This document shows, piece by piece, positions 33,298 through 46,380 of a stretch of 64,000 bases of DNA (its first letter is position 1; each line of letters opens with the position of its first letter). The notes beneath the pieces are model-generated. The model worked only from the letters and a program-made list of their open reading frames with translations, was not told the DNA's origin and made no database searches. This DNA is from Pollenia angustigena (taxonomy: Eukaryota > Arthropoda > Insecta > Diptera > Polleniidae), in the NCBI GenBank assembly GCA_930367215.1, contig OV884057.1, forward strand, positions 108,773,284 to 108,837,283, given 5' to 3'. A program made the translations under genes and the position numbers.

Positions 33298-35373
33298 TCA
33301 AGTGTCAAAAAAGCCTGCTATGCTCAAAGTGTCGGATCTTTTCAGCCTCCGGTGACCTTCGAACTTTATTAGATACCGAGCTAGGTAGTTGGGATGGACC
33401 ATTAGTTTATCTATGTATTTGACTGAATACTTTTTAATTTCTTCCTGGATGGTAGCGATGTTAAGATCTCTGTGGATATTGTCATTACGTATATACCATG
33501 GGGCGCAGACAATTTGCCGTAATATCCTAGACTGTCTTCTTTGCAGATTTTGGATGTTTGATGCGCATGCAGTACCCAATAATTGGATGCCATGTGTCCA
33601 TATTGGTTTTATGATAGACTTGTATAAGAGAACTTTGTTGTCTAAGGATAAGTTTGAGTTTCGACCGATTAGCCAATGTAGTTGAGCTGCTTTAAGTTTC
33701 ATTGCCGTTATTTTCGCTTCAATATGACGAGACCAGGTCAGGCGTCTATCTATATGGATTCCCAAGTATTTAACATGGCTTTCTACCGGAACAGTGATGT
33801 TATTTATTTTAACAGGAGGGCACGTTTGTCTTCTGAGCGTGAAAGTTAAGTGAGCACATTTAACCTTAACCTTTATTTTCTATTTTTCTAGCCAGGCTTC
33901 TAGTTCATTGATGTGGGACTGTAAATGCTGCGATACAACTTTTAGGTCCTGATTAACACTAATAAATGCTGTGTCGTCTGCAAACGTAGAAGTATTTGTG
34001 CTCGGGCTTGTTGGCATATCAGCTGTATATATCATATACAGTAACGGCCCTAATATGCTGCCTTGAGGGACACCAGCAGATATTTTCTTGGTGGGGGAGT
34101 ATTGGTTTTTTGATCTAACCATGAATGTTCTGCCAGTTAAATAGCTCTCAAGGAGTTTGTGAGTGTTTTGTGGAAGCATTCGTGTTATTTTAATGATCAG
34201 CCCATCATGCCAAACTTTGTCGAATGCTTGGGAAATGTCTATAAACAGTTCTGAGCAATTTTCCTCTCTCTCAAACGCTGATCTAATTTGAGTAACAATT
34301 CTATGCACTTGTTCGATTGTACCATGCCTTGCTCGGAATCCGAACTGATGATCCGGAATGATTGTGTGTTCAGTAAGATAGGGAGTTATACTTAAAAGGA
34401 ATATATTTTCGAATAGCTTTGATAATATTGATAGTAAGTAGGCTTTGTACGACGTAATTTGACTAGCGTCTTTTCCTGGCTTAGGAATCATAACAATTGT
34501 AGAGGTCTTCCAAGAGGATGGGAAGTAGCCAACTCGTAATATCGCATTAAAGATGAGCAGCAAGATTCTTGAAGCAGACGTAGGTAAGTTTCTTATCGTT
34601 GAGCCTGTGATGAGGTCAGGACCGGGAGATTTTTTAACGTTGACATTTTCTATCGCTGATTTTAATTGAGTTAATTTAAATTTTATTGGATCGTTAACTG
34701 TATCAGGAATAATTGGACGACAGTAACAAGTATCAGCATCATGGGGCGTGAAAACTTTCTCCAAGTAGCTTGCAAAGGCATTAATTTTTTCATTTGTGTT
34801 TTTGGCCCAGGTACGGTTTTCCAGTCTTAGTGGAGATTCGTGGGTTATAGGGCATTGCATATGTCTTACAGCCTTTCATAAGCTGTAATTGGAGTTTTTT
34901 GTGGCTTCTAGGCTGTTTAGATAGCCTTCTACTTCAGAGTCGTGTTTCTGTCTCAGTTTGTTGCGTAGAGTTGCCTGGCATAACCGCAGTTGGGACTGAA
35001 TGGTTGGGGAACGATTATTTTGCCATTGTCTTCTCAACTTCCTTTTTCCCTGACAAGGGTCTCTATATCCGCAGATGTGAATCGCGGACCACGCTTTATT
35101 GTACGCTTGATTGCAGCAGAAACCAAAACATCCGTAAGTCGGTCGAAAGCTGTTTGGATGTCAGATGAATTTTTTAGGGAAATGCTCTGATATAGATGAG
35201 AGCTCACATACATTTTATACTTCAACCAATTTGTGTTTTTGTTTGGATGGGAAATAAAGTTTTCAGCTGCGCTATCAAAGTTGCCTTTTAGAATAAGGAT
35301 TGAAGGTGAATGATCAGACGATAAATCGTGTGAGGAACTAATTAGTAATTGATCGCGCTTGATGTTTTTAATT
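33298..35373 (-). pseudogene. Jockey-clade LINE ORF2, 3' part (endonuclease end to RT)
   Basis: Reads on the minus strand. It starts with the last part of the endonuclease (TAVIKNIK, then SSDHSPS, the SDH catalytic motif), a linker, then RT: FGFRARHGTIEQ, LFIDISQAFDKVWH, GVPQGSILGPLLY and FADDTAF at about 33990. The C-terminal domain (HIDRRLTWSRHIEAK, QRRQSRILRQI) ends at 33298. Several frame changes, for example near 33800 and 34870-35030. No RNase H, as usual in the Jockey clade. The 5' part of the same element is at 41309-43266; a plus-strand LINE separates them. Confidence 0.85.
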
Positions 35374-35632
35374 ACGGCAGTTCGGTTTGTGCTTTGTTGT
35401 GATACAGACGTGTATTTTTAACCCCGCATACGTTTTGAACTATTAATTAATCATATTTGATTTTGTAATATACGCAGCGAATGGACGCTTAAAAATAAAT
35501 TATATATTTTGTTATTTAAATTATTTAACATAATAGTGAACATTTTAAACGATAAAATTAAATAAAGAAAAATAGTAAAAATATATATGTATGTACATAC
35601 GTATGAATGTTCATACATACATGCATACATAC

Positions 35633-36877
35633 CAGTGTTGCCAATTTAGCCATTTAGTGGCTAGATTTAGCCATTTTTCACCCTGTTTAGCCATTAAAAA
35701 ATGAATTTAGCCATTAGCCATTTTTTTAGCCATTTTTCGACTTGTTTAGCCATAAAATTTTTTTGCCGTTTTTCTTTTAAAAGAATAATTTTTATTTTAT
35801 TATAAAAATTATAAAAGTAAAATAAACATTTTGAACAATTAAAACTCCTTAAATTTAAAACACAACTTTTAAAAATGTTGAAAATCGCTATAAACTATGA
35901 CGCTGAAACATCTTTCAAAATAAAGGAACAGTATTCCACTATTAAATTTATAAAATGGATTCACACAAACATCGCTTTTTCTTTCTGGTTGCAAGTATTT
36001 CAATAAAGGGATGAAGGCGGTAACAATTGTTTAAGAAATTTCAGAATTGACTATAAGGTTTCTCTCACTTCCATGGTGTAATGCTGAAGTAGAGAGGGTG
36101 CTTAGCCAAGTAAACATCGATAAAAGTAATTTGAGAAATAGGTTACATTAAGCAACCGTTAATTCGATTTTATCAATTAGGTAAATATTTTTACCATAAC
36201 AATATAATATTTATACCACCACCACAACAGTGGAGATCGTACTATGCGTTTGTGCTGATGTCTGTAACATCCTAAAATATTGGTCGTTAGCCCACCTTTA
36301 CGTAAACCGATTGGCTTGGAATCTCTTTCTGAGTCGAATTAACGATGTTTGTCCGGCTGGCTGGCTGTCCATGTAAACCTTGTGCGCAAAGTACAGGTCG
36401 CAATTTAGAGATTATTTGATCAAATTTGGTACAAATTGTAGGGCATCATAAAGTCTGGTTTAACCGACTATACTTTCTAACTTGTTTTTGATTGGAGATC
36501 TGGACTCAAAAGGTTGGGTAAATGTTGTCGTAATAATGATTTACCTTCAAATTATTTAAGACTTATGATTATTTGAAACTAATGAGTGATTCCTATGAGA
36601 TGAACAATAACGACATCGAATTTTTCGATGATTTAATTCTTTAATATTAATTTATTTTAATATTAATTTACGTTTATTCTTATTAAACAAATTAATCTTA
36701 ACTCACAATTTCATCATAAACAACTATAAATAGTTTAATTATTTTTTGTTATTGAATTTTTATACGATTTTATTAAAAAAAAAGCTGTTAGCCATTTTTT
36801 AGCCCAATTTTGCCATTTTTTAGCCATTTTTTTCCGTAAATTTAGCCATTTTTGGTCACCAAGTTTTGGCAACACTG
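35633..36877 (+). mobile_element. hAT element with TTTAGCCATT subterminal repeats
   Basis: Perfect 12-bp ends CAGTGTTGCCAA and TTGGCAACACTG; perfect 8-bp duplication ATACATAC at 35625-35632 and 36878-36885. TTTAGCCATT-type words occur about ten times near the ends. The centre retains a transposase remnant. 1245 bp, in the leader of the plus-strand LINE. Confidence 0.9.
36050..36175 (+). pseudogene. hAT transposase C-terminal remnant
   Basis: Plus-strand translation gives WCNAEVERVLSQVNIDKSNL followed by RNRL, one stop, and ATVNSILSI. This is the hAT C-terminal dimerisation motif (usual form SNADVERVFSQVN). Only about 40 residues remain, so the element is an internally deleted derivative of an autonomous hAT. 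Confidence 0.75.
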
Positions 36878-37142
36878 ATACATACTCTCAACAAAAACAT
36901 TTTTTCTTTGTGTTGTTGTAAAAACAATAAATAATACAAATATTTAAAGCACAGCAAACGGTGAAAAACAAAAACAACTCTTTGCATGCGCAAGAACAGT
37001 GAAACAACGCTAAGGCAAAATGAAAGAAATGTTTATGTGACTGTTCAGGCAAACGAAAATAATGCTGAAATAAATAAAACAAAACAATATTAACTATCTA
37101 ACGGCTAAGCCTATTAATCGAACACGTTCCCTTTCACCCTCG

Positions 37143-38495
37143 GTGTTCACAAAAACGGTGGATAGTGATACATTAAAAAATATTAATCTGTCTTTGGGGA
37201 CAAGTGTTGTAGCGTCCGCAAGTATATCCGCGGCGGAAAAAACAATCTTAGTAAGAAATGATACCATAAACTCAAATACAGACGCAATGGAGAACCCTTT
37301 AGTGAAAAATTGTCAAAAGCCTCAAATACAAGTTGGTATGGACAGGTATATAACAGTGCTTAAACGGGGTCGCAGCCCTACCTCTTCAGCAGTTGCTTCG
37401 GCCTCAAAAGTAACATCTTTTGATAGAATAAATTCACAAAACCGTTTTGCAATTCTTGAGGACGAATCCCCGGAGGCACCAAACGTCATAAAATCTTCTA
37501 AGCCACCCCCAATATATCTTAGGGAGCAAAACTCAAGTGAGTTAATAAAGAGCGTGATCTCGGTAATAGGTAAAAATTCTTTTTACGTAGCGGCAATCAA
37601 GCGTGGTAATATAAACGAGACAAAAATACAGGTTAATCATGAGAATGATTTTCGCAAACTAACAAACCAATTCGAATCCCTTAAAAAAAGCTTTTATACA
37701 TATCAGCTGAAGAGCAGCAAATGCCTTCAGGTAGTGATCAAGGGCATAGACTCGTGCGTGGACCCTGAAGAAATTAAAACCTTTTTGGAAGAGAAGGCTT
37801 TAAAATAAAAAACGTTACAAATATCAAAAATAGGGAAACAAATCCCCAACCACTATTACGAGTGGAGCTAGAACCTGGCGACGTTAACCTTAAAAAAAAT
37901 GAAACGCATCCTATTTACAATTTAAAATATATTCTCTACAGAAGAATAACTATAGAGGAGCCGCACAAAAGAAATGGTCCCGTTCAATGTCTCAACTGCC
38001 AAGAATTTGGCCATACTAAGGCCTACTGCTATTTATCCCCTGTTTGCGTAGTATGTGGTGAACTACATGGTACAGTCCAGTGCGATAAGTTTAAAAATGA
38101 CCCCAATGTAAAAAAAATGTAGCAACTGTGGCGGCAATCACACTGCCAATTATAGAGGATGTCCTGTATATACTATCGTCAAGCAGTCGGCTGGACCGAA
38201 AACTAATCCTCCTCAAATGCAGGTACCAAATCAAGTAAACACTAATGACACTTAGGCTCCGCAGCCTAGTAATAACAGAACCTCTTATGCTAACGTCCTA
38301 AAATCAAACCACGTACCAATGCAAGGTGCTTCGCCAAGTAATGATGAAACTCCAGTTTCTAATTTAAGTCGTCTAGAAAAAACCATGGAAACTTTAGTGC
38401 AAACAGTAAATAATTTTAAAAACACAAATGGGTAATATGATGCAGGAGATCCTTAGAATGCAATCGATGTTATTGCAAGCTGTACTTTACAAACC
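37143..38495 (+). pseudogene. Jockey LINE ORF1 (gag-like, zinc knuckles)
   Basis: No in-frame ATG is found at the beginning of the open region; the frame is open from about 37098. Polar N-terminal half, then PPPIYLREQN, a short motif also found in the ORF1 of the neighbouring LINE. The frame shifts near 37805 and 38113. Three CCHC-type knuckles follow: CLNCQEFGHTKAYC, CVVCGELHGTVQC and CSNCGGNHTANYRGC (37995-38165). Such proteins bind LINE RNA and carry it to the nucleus. Stops near 38255 and later. Non-functional. Confidence 0.8.
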
Positions 38496-41127
38496 ATGAA
38501 CTGATTAAAAATTTGTTTTTGGAACGCAAACGGCATCCGCCAACATAAAAATGAATTAGAATACTTTCTTAAAAATAAACAAATTGATGTCATGATGGTT
38601 TCTGAAACTCATTTGACCTCAAGAAATACGTTTAAAAGCAATGGTTATACACTATATGATACCAAGGACCCTCGAGATAGAGCTTGTTGAGGTTCTGCCA
38701 TTTTGATAAAAACCCGAATCAAACACTACCTGATGTGTGATCATCATGAAGATTATCTCAAAGCAACGAACATTTGTGCTAAAGAGCTGAATCGAAACAT
38801 AGTCATCTTATCCTTATACTCACCACCTAGATTTGCAATATCAGAAAGCCAATATTATAAATATTATAAGTCATTGGGGCCCTGTTTCCTGGCTGCTGGC
38901 GATTATAACGCTAAACATACCTTCTGGGGTTCACGACTAATAACACCAAAGGGTCGTGTTTTGTATAATACAATCTCTAAAATGAATTTAAATGTCGTCG
39001 CGAGCATACAACCAACATATTGGCCTGCTGATCCGCAAAAAATTCCAGATGTCATCGATTTCGGAGTGGTTAAAAACATCCCCACAGAAACGATTAAAGT
39101 TGAAGCTTCGTTAGAATTATCCTCTGATCACACACCTACAATAGTTACTATAACAAACACCAATAGAATCGTATCTCCCTCTGGTTACATAGCGACAACA
39201 GCTACATAAATAAATTGGTTAAAATATAAAAAATATCTCAGTACCCATTGCACAGAAAATATTCCGCTTAGCACACCGGATAATGTGGATCTCTCTATTG
39301 TAAATTTTGACAGTTATCTTAAACTAGCTGTTCAACATTCCATCAAAACCCTCAAAAAATCCAATTATAACAAAATATATTTTGCAAATGTCGAGCGCCT
39401 CTTGAATGAAAAAAGGAGAGTGCGATGAGAATGGCAATTGCAAAGATCCCCTCAACTTAAAAATGAATTAAAAGAGTGTACAAAAAGGCTAAGAAAATTA
39501 CTGCAGACTCAGAAAACGGCTTCCGTAGAAAAATATCTTAAGGACTTGGATGCAACTCCACAATCAGGCTACTCATTATGGCGTGCAGCTAGAAATCTAA
39601 AAAGGCCAGTTATCTCGAAACCACCATTAAGAAACTTGAATGGAAGTTGGGCAAGAAATGATAATGAAAAAGGAAACCTGTTTGTTAATCATTTGAAAAA
39701 CGTATTTACCCAAAATATACCTGACGATATAGCGGACGAGTTGCCGCCTGTTAATGTTAGAGCAGCTATCCCCCTAAGATTTGAGATAAGGGAAATTGAA
39801 AGAACTTTTTGTGAATTAAACACCAAGAAGGCACCTGGTATTGATAAAATCAGTAACAAAATGCTTTTTGAGCTACCTCGCATAGCAAAGAAAATTATTC
39901 TTTATATTTTAATGCTATTTTACGCCTTGAATACTACCCTCAAGAATGGAAGGTCTCCTTAATAACGATGATATCAAAGCCAGGAAAAGATCACACAAAA
40001 GTTGAGTCATATAGGCCTATTAGCTTATTATCTAATATATCAAAGCTGTTTGAGAAGCTCTTAGCGTCAAAATTAACCCCAATTTTAAATGACAATGGGT
40101 GTATACCCAATCATCAATTCGGCTTCAGAAGAGAGCATAGCACAATTTAACAAACCCATCGAATAGTAAACGCCATAAGAAAAGCCTTTGAAGAAAGAAA
40201 ATATTGCTCCGCTCTTTTCATAGATGTTTCTCAAGCTTTTGACAAAGTCTGGCAAAATTACCGGTTAATACACACAAGCTGTTAGAAAGCTACCTGGTCG
40301 GTCGAAAATTTATTATTAAAGAAGGCGATTTTGTAAGTTCTCCTCAGCCAATTGAAGCTGGAGTCCCTCAGGGAAGCATCCTCGGCCCACTTTTTTACCT
40401 TATATATACATCGGACATGCCAACAAACAATCACACCCAAACCTCAACTTTTGCTGATGATACAGCTTTTCTAAGCGTACACGAGAACAGTCGTGAAGCA
40501 TCTCGATACCTGCAGAATCATATATTTCAACTAGAAATGTGGTTTATACAATGGAGAATAAAGGTCAATGAGCAAAAATGCGTACATATAACATTTACCT
40601 TGCGTCGGGAAACATGTCCCCCTATTAAAATCAATAATCAACTAGTGCCTCAACAATCGCATGTCAAATATCTCGATATTCATCTAGATCGGCGTTTAAC
40701 ATGGAAATGCCATATAGAAGCAAAATTAACCCAAATGAAACTAAAAGCAATTCAAATTATCTGGCTTATTGGAAGAAATTCTGTTCTTAGTCTCGACTGC
40801 AAACTACTACTTTACAACGCTATTTTAAAGCCAATATGGTGCTACGGTATTCAACTATGGGGCACTGCCTCGGCCTCAAATATCGAAAAAATTCAAAGGC
40901 GCCAAAATAAACTTCTTCAAATAATTACAGCTGCCCCTTGGTATGTTAAAAACTCAAATATCCACAAGGATCTCAATGTGCCACTGGTAAGGACTATTAT
41001 AACGAAGTATGCGGTAAAATATTTGAAAAGGCTAGAGTTGCACCCAAATCCACTAGCACGAAATATTTTAAATGATAGCGGCCACTCTCGCTTAAGAAGA
41101 AGAGACACTGCAGCACTTACCCATTAA
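38496..41127 (+). pseudogene. Jockey LINE ORF2 (endonuclease and RT)
   Basis: ATG at 38496, then TGA as third codon where the neighbour LINE has Gln (MNQLKICFWNANG). Endonuclease motifs: WNANG, SETHL, GDYNAKHTFWGSR and SSDHTPT. RT motifs: SYRPISLLSN, FGFRREHST, LFIDVSQAFDKVW, GVPQGSILGP and FADDTAF at about 40450. C-terminal region IDRRLTW-like through RRRDTAALTH. Numerous stops and frameshifts (38690, 39207, 39425, 39960, 40150, 40270-40420). Encodes the target-nicking and copying enzyme of the element, now dead. Confidence 0.85.
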
Positions 41128-41308
41128 GATGAGCGATAAACACCTACATATGTGAACAGAACCCGTGATGAAGAAAATTTTTGTCTGGCACTGGCAGGAC
41201 ATAAAATAAAGCATTAGGTTAAGATTTGATTAATTATTGTTAGTTCATATTTAATATATGAAGATTCAATAAATAAATAATGAAAAAAAAAAAAAAAAAA
41301 AAAAAAAA

Positions 41309-41802
41309 ACGGCAAAGTCGATAAGGTCTTGTAGCTTGTTGAAGTCAGTGGGCCAATAGGTAGGTTCTCCACTCGATACGACATCAAGATTTTTTGCAGT
41401 GACGGTGTTATATAGCTGGTTACCTCTAGGACTTATAACTCTGGAGCCCCAATACGTATGCTTAGCGTTGTAGTCGCCTGCTGGGGGACAATATGATAAA
41501 GTGATTTTAAAAACTGTTAGATTTATAGATGTAGCCTGGATACAATCTTCCTTGTACTCCGGCATTGGAAAGTGTCTGACTTGTTTGTGCACAAGTATGG
41601 CTGTGCCACGACAAGCCCGTCCGCTCGGATGTTTTGTGTCGTAAGTGAGGTACCCATTTACCCTAAAGCAGTTTTTTAGAGTAAAGTGGGTTTTAGAGAC
41701 GAGAAGCACGTCGATTTCGTGCATTTGAAGAAAATGTGCTACTTTATGTTTATGTTGGGAGAGCCCGTTTGCGTTCCAGAAACATATTTTTAACTGGTTC
41801 AT
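41309..41802 (-). pseudogene. Jockey LINE ORF2, 5' part (endonuclease)
   Basis: Minus-strand frame from MNQLKICFWNANG at 41802 to DLIDFAV at the insertion. Endonuclease motifs WNANG, VSKTHF (usual SETHF, catalytic Glu to Lys) and GDYNAKHTYWGSR. There is an internal gap before GDYNAKH where about 25 residues are missing relative to the plus-strand LINE. The gene resumes at 35373. Confidence 0.82.
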
Positions 41803-41876
41803 TTTTTATTAAGTAGAACTTGCAGGAGCATGTTTTGGTTTCGCATCATGAAGTTATTCATAATTTCAACTAGATT

Positions 41877-43266
41877 TTAAATTGAGCCCGATATGTCTGC
41901 AGAAGGTATTTGTGGAGATTCCTTAAGAACATTAGCGTATGAAGGTTGGTTTGCGTTAGCTACTTTCGCAGGATTATGTCCGTGGGAGTTTTCTCCCAGG
42001 ACTTGGGCATATGAGTAGTTTTGTTTGTTGGTTTGTATAGAGTTAGCATAAGAGCCCGCGGGAAAGCTAGACGCATAAGGTGGACGATATTGGGAGTGCT
42101 CATATTTTTGGATTTGCTCAGGTTCTTTTAAGTGCAAGAATACTCTACAACCCCTATAGTTGGCTGTGTGATTTTCACCGCAGTTACTGCATTTCCTTAC
42201 CTTTGGGTCAACTTTGGAGTGATTGCACACCGAATTTTTATGAGCGTCACCACAAACCACACATACGTGAGGTAGCTTGCAATACGATTTTGTATGCCCG
42301 TATTCCTGACAATTGGTGCACTGAGTGGGACCCTTGCGTTTTAATGGCTCCTCTACTGTTATTCTCCTACTTAGGAGGTATCTCAAGTTGTAAATAGGAT
42401 GAACCGAATTTTTTGATTTTAGGAGCGATGAATCGAAAGCTATCTCGATACGGTGCATTGGTTGAGGAACTTTGTTCCTGTTCAAAATATTGTGAACTGA
42501 TCTCACCTCATACCCTTCCAACTCTAAGGCAGATCTTATTTCCCCTGTGGGAACGGAACTATCTATACCTTTTATAACGACAGTCAAACCCTTAGCACTT
42601 TTTAGTTAATACGTATAGTAACTTTTCTTTGCTGCATCGAGGTGTTTTGAGATGATACGAAAGTTCAAGTTCGGACAACATGTTTACTATAGTATTAGAT
42701 GTTTGCTCTCGCAGGTAGATGGGTGGAGGTTTGGCTTCTTTAATTACTGCTACACTAGCTGATTCTGCTTCTTCGTCGTCAGGAATGGAGAGTACAGCAA
42801 ATCTATTTTGGCTTGTTGGCAAGGAGCCTACGTTAGAACTTTTGTATTGTTTAGGCATGCGATCTTGTTGCGTGGACCTAGGACTAGCCTTTCTCTTGGT
42901 TATGGTGATATATTTATCCATACCTGTTTGCACTTTTGTATTTTTTGGCACAGCTCCAGTGCTTACTAATGCCAAACGGGGTGTAGAAGGTTCTTCGTTG
43001 GTGTTTTTCTTATCAAACGATTTCATGCTCTGAGTTGTATTTCCGGCTTGTTCAGCACACTTGTTCAGGTTGGGCACACTTGGGCTTAACTTTGTGTATG
43101 GGAGATCAGATGCTCTGTCAGATATTTTTGCACTTAGATAGTTCCTATTATGCTCTGTGTCACGAGTGTTTTCATTGCTGACGATTGGAGAGTTAATAAC
43201 TATATACGCATTTCTAATGGTTGGGCTGGGCCTGCTCGCTTTGTTGGGAGTATTTGTGAGGCTCAT
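41877..43266 (-). pseudogene. Jockey LINE ORF1 of the minus-strand element
   Basis: First half from ATG at 43266 (MSLTNTPNKASRPSP) to a stop at 42592, then a frame change and a second half to 41877. Includes PPIYLREQ, an RNA-binding-like stretch (TVVIKGIDSSVPTGEIRSAL) and three zinc knuckles: CTNCQEYGHTKSYC, CVVCGDAHKNSVC and CSNCGENHTANYRGC. Similar in layout to the plus-strand LINE ORF1 but clearly a different subfamily. Only one frameshift was seen, so it is better preserved. Confidence 0.82.
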
Positions 43267-43732
43267 TCGCGAAATTGCTAGAGCCCCCCTTTTTGTTGAT
43301 ATTTATTTATTTTCTGTGCCACACTATTTTCTGTGGCTATTTAAAATAATATTATTCTTCGCACCTATTACGAATAATAAAACTTGGTTCGGCTATAATT
43401 TGTTTTGTTTGTTTGTTTGTTTTTTTTTCACAAAAGATATCACTTAAAAACATCCGCACTCATCAAGAGCTGATGGCAGAATGATAAATGTCAAATTGAT
43501 TTCGAAAATTCGAAAGCAAAAACCAGTTTAACATAATGGAAACACTTTGACTCGTTTTGCTCAAAACAAGTTGTTTTGCTCAAAGTGGAAACATAGTATA
43601 ATGGAAACGTAAACAAATTACGAGGGGAAAAACTTTTAACGATAAGGGGAATCCCGTGCTTGAATGAAAGAACAAAAATTGTGCGGCCAAAAAAATGTTC
43701 TCGTCTGTGATTGCTTAATTAAAAAAAAATAT
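43267..43732. other. LINE leader and gene-free sequence
   Basis: Part is the 5' leader of the minus-strand Jockey LINE (boundary not found). AATGGAAACA words repeat at 43536-43612. Nothing else supported. Confidence 0.35.
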
Positions 43733-43967
43733 GTGCCGGTTCACACACGTCAAGTTTGACTCGTCAAGTCTTGAGTTTGTTGAAGAGAGGGGGAAATAAA
43801 TGGCATTATCATTTCCCTGCTTTCCCAAATGCTTAAGACTTGACCAAGGCGAATTCATACAGAAGACCGCATCATGAGATAGAGTTATGCTAGCTATCCC
43901 TTAAAAAAAATACTATGTATTTTGTAATAAGTTAGAGTGAATGTCAATATACGTTTTTAAGAATATA

Positions 43968-46071
43968 ACAAGTAAGAGTGCTATATTCGGCTGTGCCGAA
44001 TCTTATATACCCTTCACCATTGTGGGAGCAGAATACAGAGCTACTAGACAAAAACTAAATAATTTTTACATATGTATACATACATAATTATAATACTTTA
44101 AACTCCATTATAAATTAAATTTAAAAAGCGAAAACTGGTAAATATTTTTTTTAAATCGTTTTTAGAACATAAAAAAATAAAAATTAAAAAAAAATTTTTC
44201 TTTTAAAAAAACCAGATTCGAACCAGAGAGAGAACTCACAGTTTCTAACTTAACCCCCTAGACAACTAAACTATGAAGGAACGCTGTTTGAATATCATTA
44301 AAATGAAATATGGCCCGTTTTATGTTCACTGTGTAGGGTTGTAATTACTTTTGTTCACCACAATAGCAAAGTTGTAAACCATAAAACTTATTTGAGTTGA
44401 GAACTGAAATATGGAAACATATTCACCAAAATAGTTTGTGGCATGTAAGTATGCGTGTTTGTTTTCTTTTATCATTTTGGGGAGTTTTTAAGTAGCAAAA
44501 AAAGACAAAAATTCCTAGTTTCGATTTGTTAAAATAATTTGGTTAAATAGATGAAATAATATAGAAGGATGATAACGAAAATCATATTGAGCGTTATGCT
44601 AGTATATGTAAACAACTGTTAAGGGGGGGGGGGGGGGGGAAGAGACCACGCCCACTTCTCCAATCCCGCCCACATTTTGTAGGATGGTGTGTATTGACAA
44701 CCTAATTGTGTGTACCTAATTTGGAAACTTTGGCTTTTTCCGTTCACCAGATATACAGCAAAAAGTAATAAAAATACAACAACAACAATGGATTTTTTAA
44801 AAAAAATAGAGGTAGTTGTGGTTTTTTGCTCATAACTCAGCCATTTTTTAACCGATTTGACAGATTAATATACCGACGTGTTAAAGAATAAATTTACCGT
44901 TTACTTTAGTTATAAAGCTTGGACTCGGGGAGATCTATGGTTCCCGAAAGTGGGTATTTTAATAAAAAAAATTTTATTTTGGCCATAACTTTTTTGTGTC
45001 TGAACCGATTTTCTCGAGTCTTATGTAAAATATGTTCTAATTTCCAATATTTTGGTATGTAAGTCATATCCATAGGACATATGGCAGCCTTAAAATTTAG
45101 GTTTTTATACAATTTTTAATTTTTTTTTGTACGGGAGGTACCACGCCCACTTCTCCAATCCCGCCCACATTTTGTAGGATGGTGTGTATTGGCAACCTAA
45201 TTTTGTGTACCTAGTTTGGAAGATTTGGCTTTTTCCGTTCACCAGATATACAGCAAAAGGTAATAAAAATACAACAACAACAAGGGATTTTTTTAAAAAA
45301 TTAGAGGTAGTCGTGGTTTTTTGCTGATAACTCAGCCATTTTTTAACCGATTTGACAGATTTATATACCGACGTGTTAAAGAAGAAATTTACCATTTACC
45401 TTGGTTATAAAACTTGGACTCCAAGAGATCTATTTTGGTCATAACTTTTTTGTATCTGAACCGATTTTCCCGAGTTTTTTATAAAATATGTTCTACTAAA
45501 AATTTCCGATATTTTGGTATATTAATCATATCCGTAGGACATATGGCAGCCTTAAAATTTAGGTTTTTATAAAATTTTTAATTTTTTTTGTACGGGAGGT
45601 ACCACGCCCACTTCTCCAATCCCGCCCACATTTTGTAGAATGGTGTGTATTGGCAACCTAAATGTGTGTACCTAATTTGGAAACTTTGGCTTTTGCCGTT
45701 CCCCAGTTATACAGCAAAAAGTAATAAAAATACAACAACCACAAGGGATTTTTGGGAAAAATTAGAGGTAGTCGTGGTTTTCTGCTCATATCTCAGCCAT
45801 TTGTGGACCGATCTGGCTGAATTTCAATAGCAAAACTATAATAAGAATACCTGACAGAAAGATACCCCAACGAAGCTCCCATCATATCTGGGGGCTTCGG
45901 AAAACCCATTTCAACAGACAGACCGACAGACGGACAACCGGATTTGAACTTCGCTTTTCATAAGAACCCAGAATATATCTACTTTATAGGGTGTAGGATC
46001 AATATTGTAGAAATTACAAACGGAATGACAAAGTTATATATACCCTTTTACCTTCGGTGAAGGGTATAAAA
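43968..46071. repeat. Two-copy interspersed repeat, long form
   Basis: Same ends as 24908-25716. It contains the tRNA-like core (44211-44280), a run of Gs (44624-44639) and then three diverged tandem units starting ACCACGCCCACTTCTCC at 44645, 45140 and 45601 (spacing 495 and 461 bp). These are absent from the short copy. Ends in the hairpin ACCTTCGGTGAAGGGT. No protein supported; class unknown. Confidence 0.7.
44211..44280 (-). repeat. tRNA-like internal promoter sequence
   Basis: Second copy of the minus-strand B-box-like GGTTCGAATCTGG with upstream TAGTTTAGTTGTCTAGG. Here an extra CTCTC-type repeat separates the boxes. Not a functional tRNA. Confidence 0.35.
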
Positions 46072-46380
46072 AGGAAATTTTGTTTTTTTTATAAAATATA
46101 CCCAATTGATTTGGAATGTAAATCTTTTTCTTGTATTGCAAATTTATTGTTTCTATACTTATTCCTTACGCCTTTTTAAATCCTTGTGTTTATATTTTGT
46201 GTTCACTTTTTTTGTTTTGTAAAATTAAATAAGTTTTTTTTTCAGGATTTTTTTTCATTAATTTTTTCATAAAATGTAAACAAAGCTTGACATTCAGTAT
46301 AAGCAAAAAAAAGTAAACAATAAACATATGACTCAAAAATGTCACCTTTATGAATTCGGCTTGGACTTGACGTGTCAAAC

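Larger units (their letters stand above)
35380..41308 (+). mobile_element. Jockey-clade LINE inserted in an antisense Jockey LINE
   Basis: Runs from about 35380 to a 26-base A tail (41283-41308), with ACGGCA on both sides (35374-35379 and 41309-41314). Removing it restores DFAVIKNI in the endonuclease of the minus-strand LINE, which proves the order of events. It holds a leader with a hAT relic (35633-36877), ORF1, ORF2 and a short 3' end. Full-length or nearly so, but with many stops. Confidence 0.85.
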
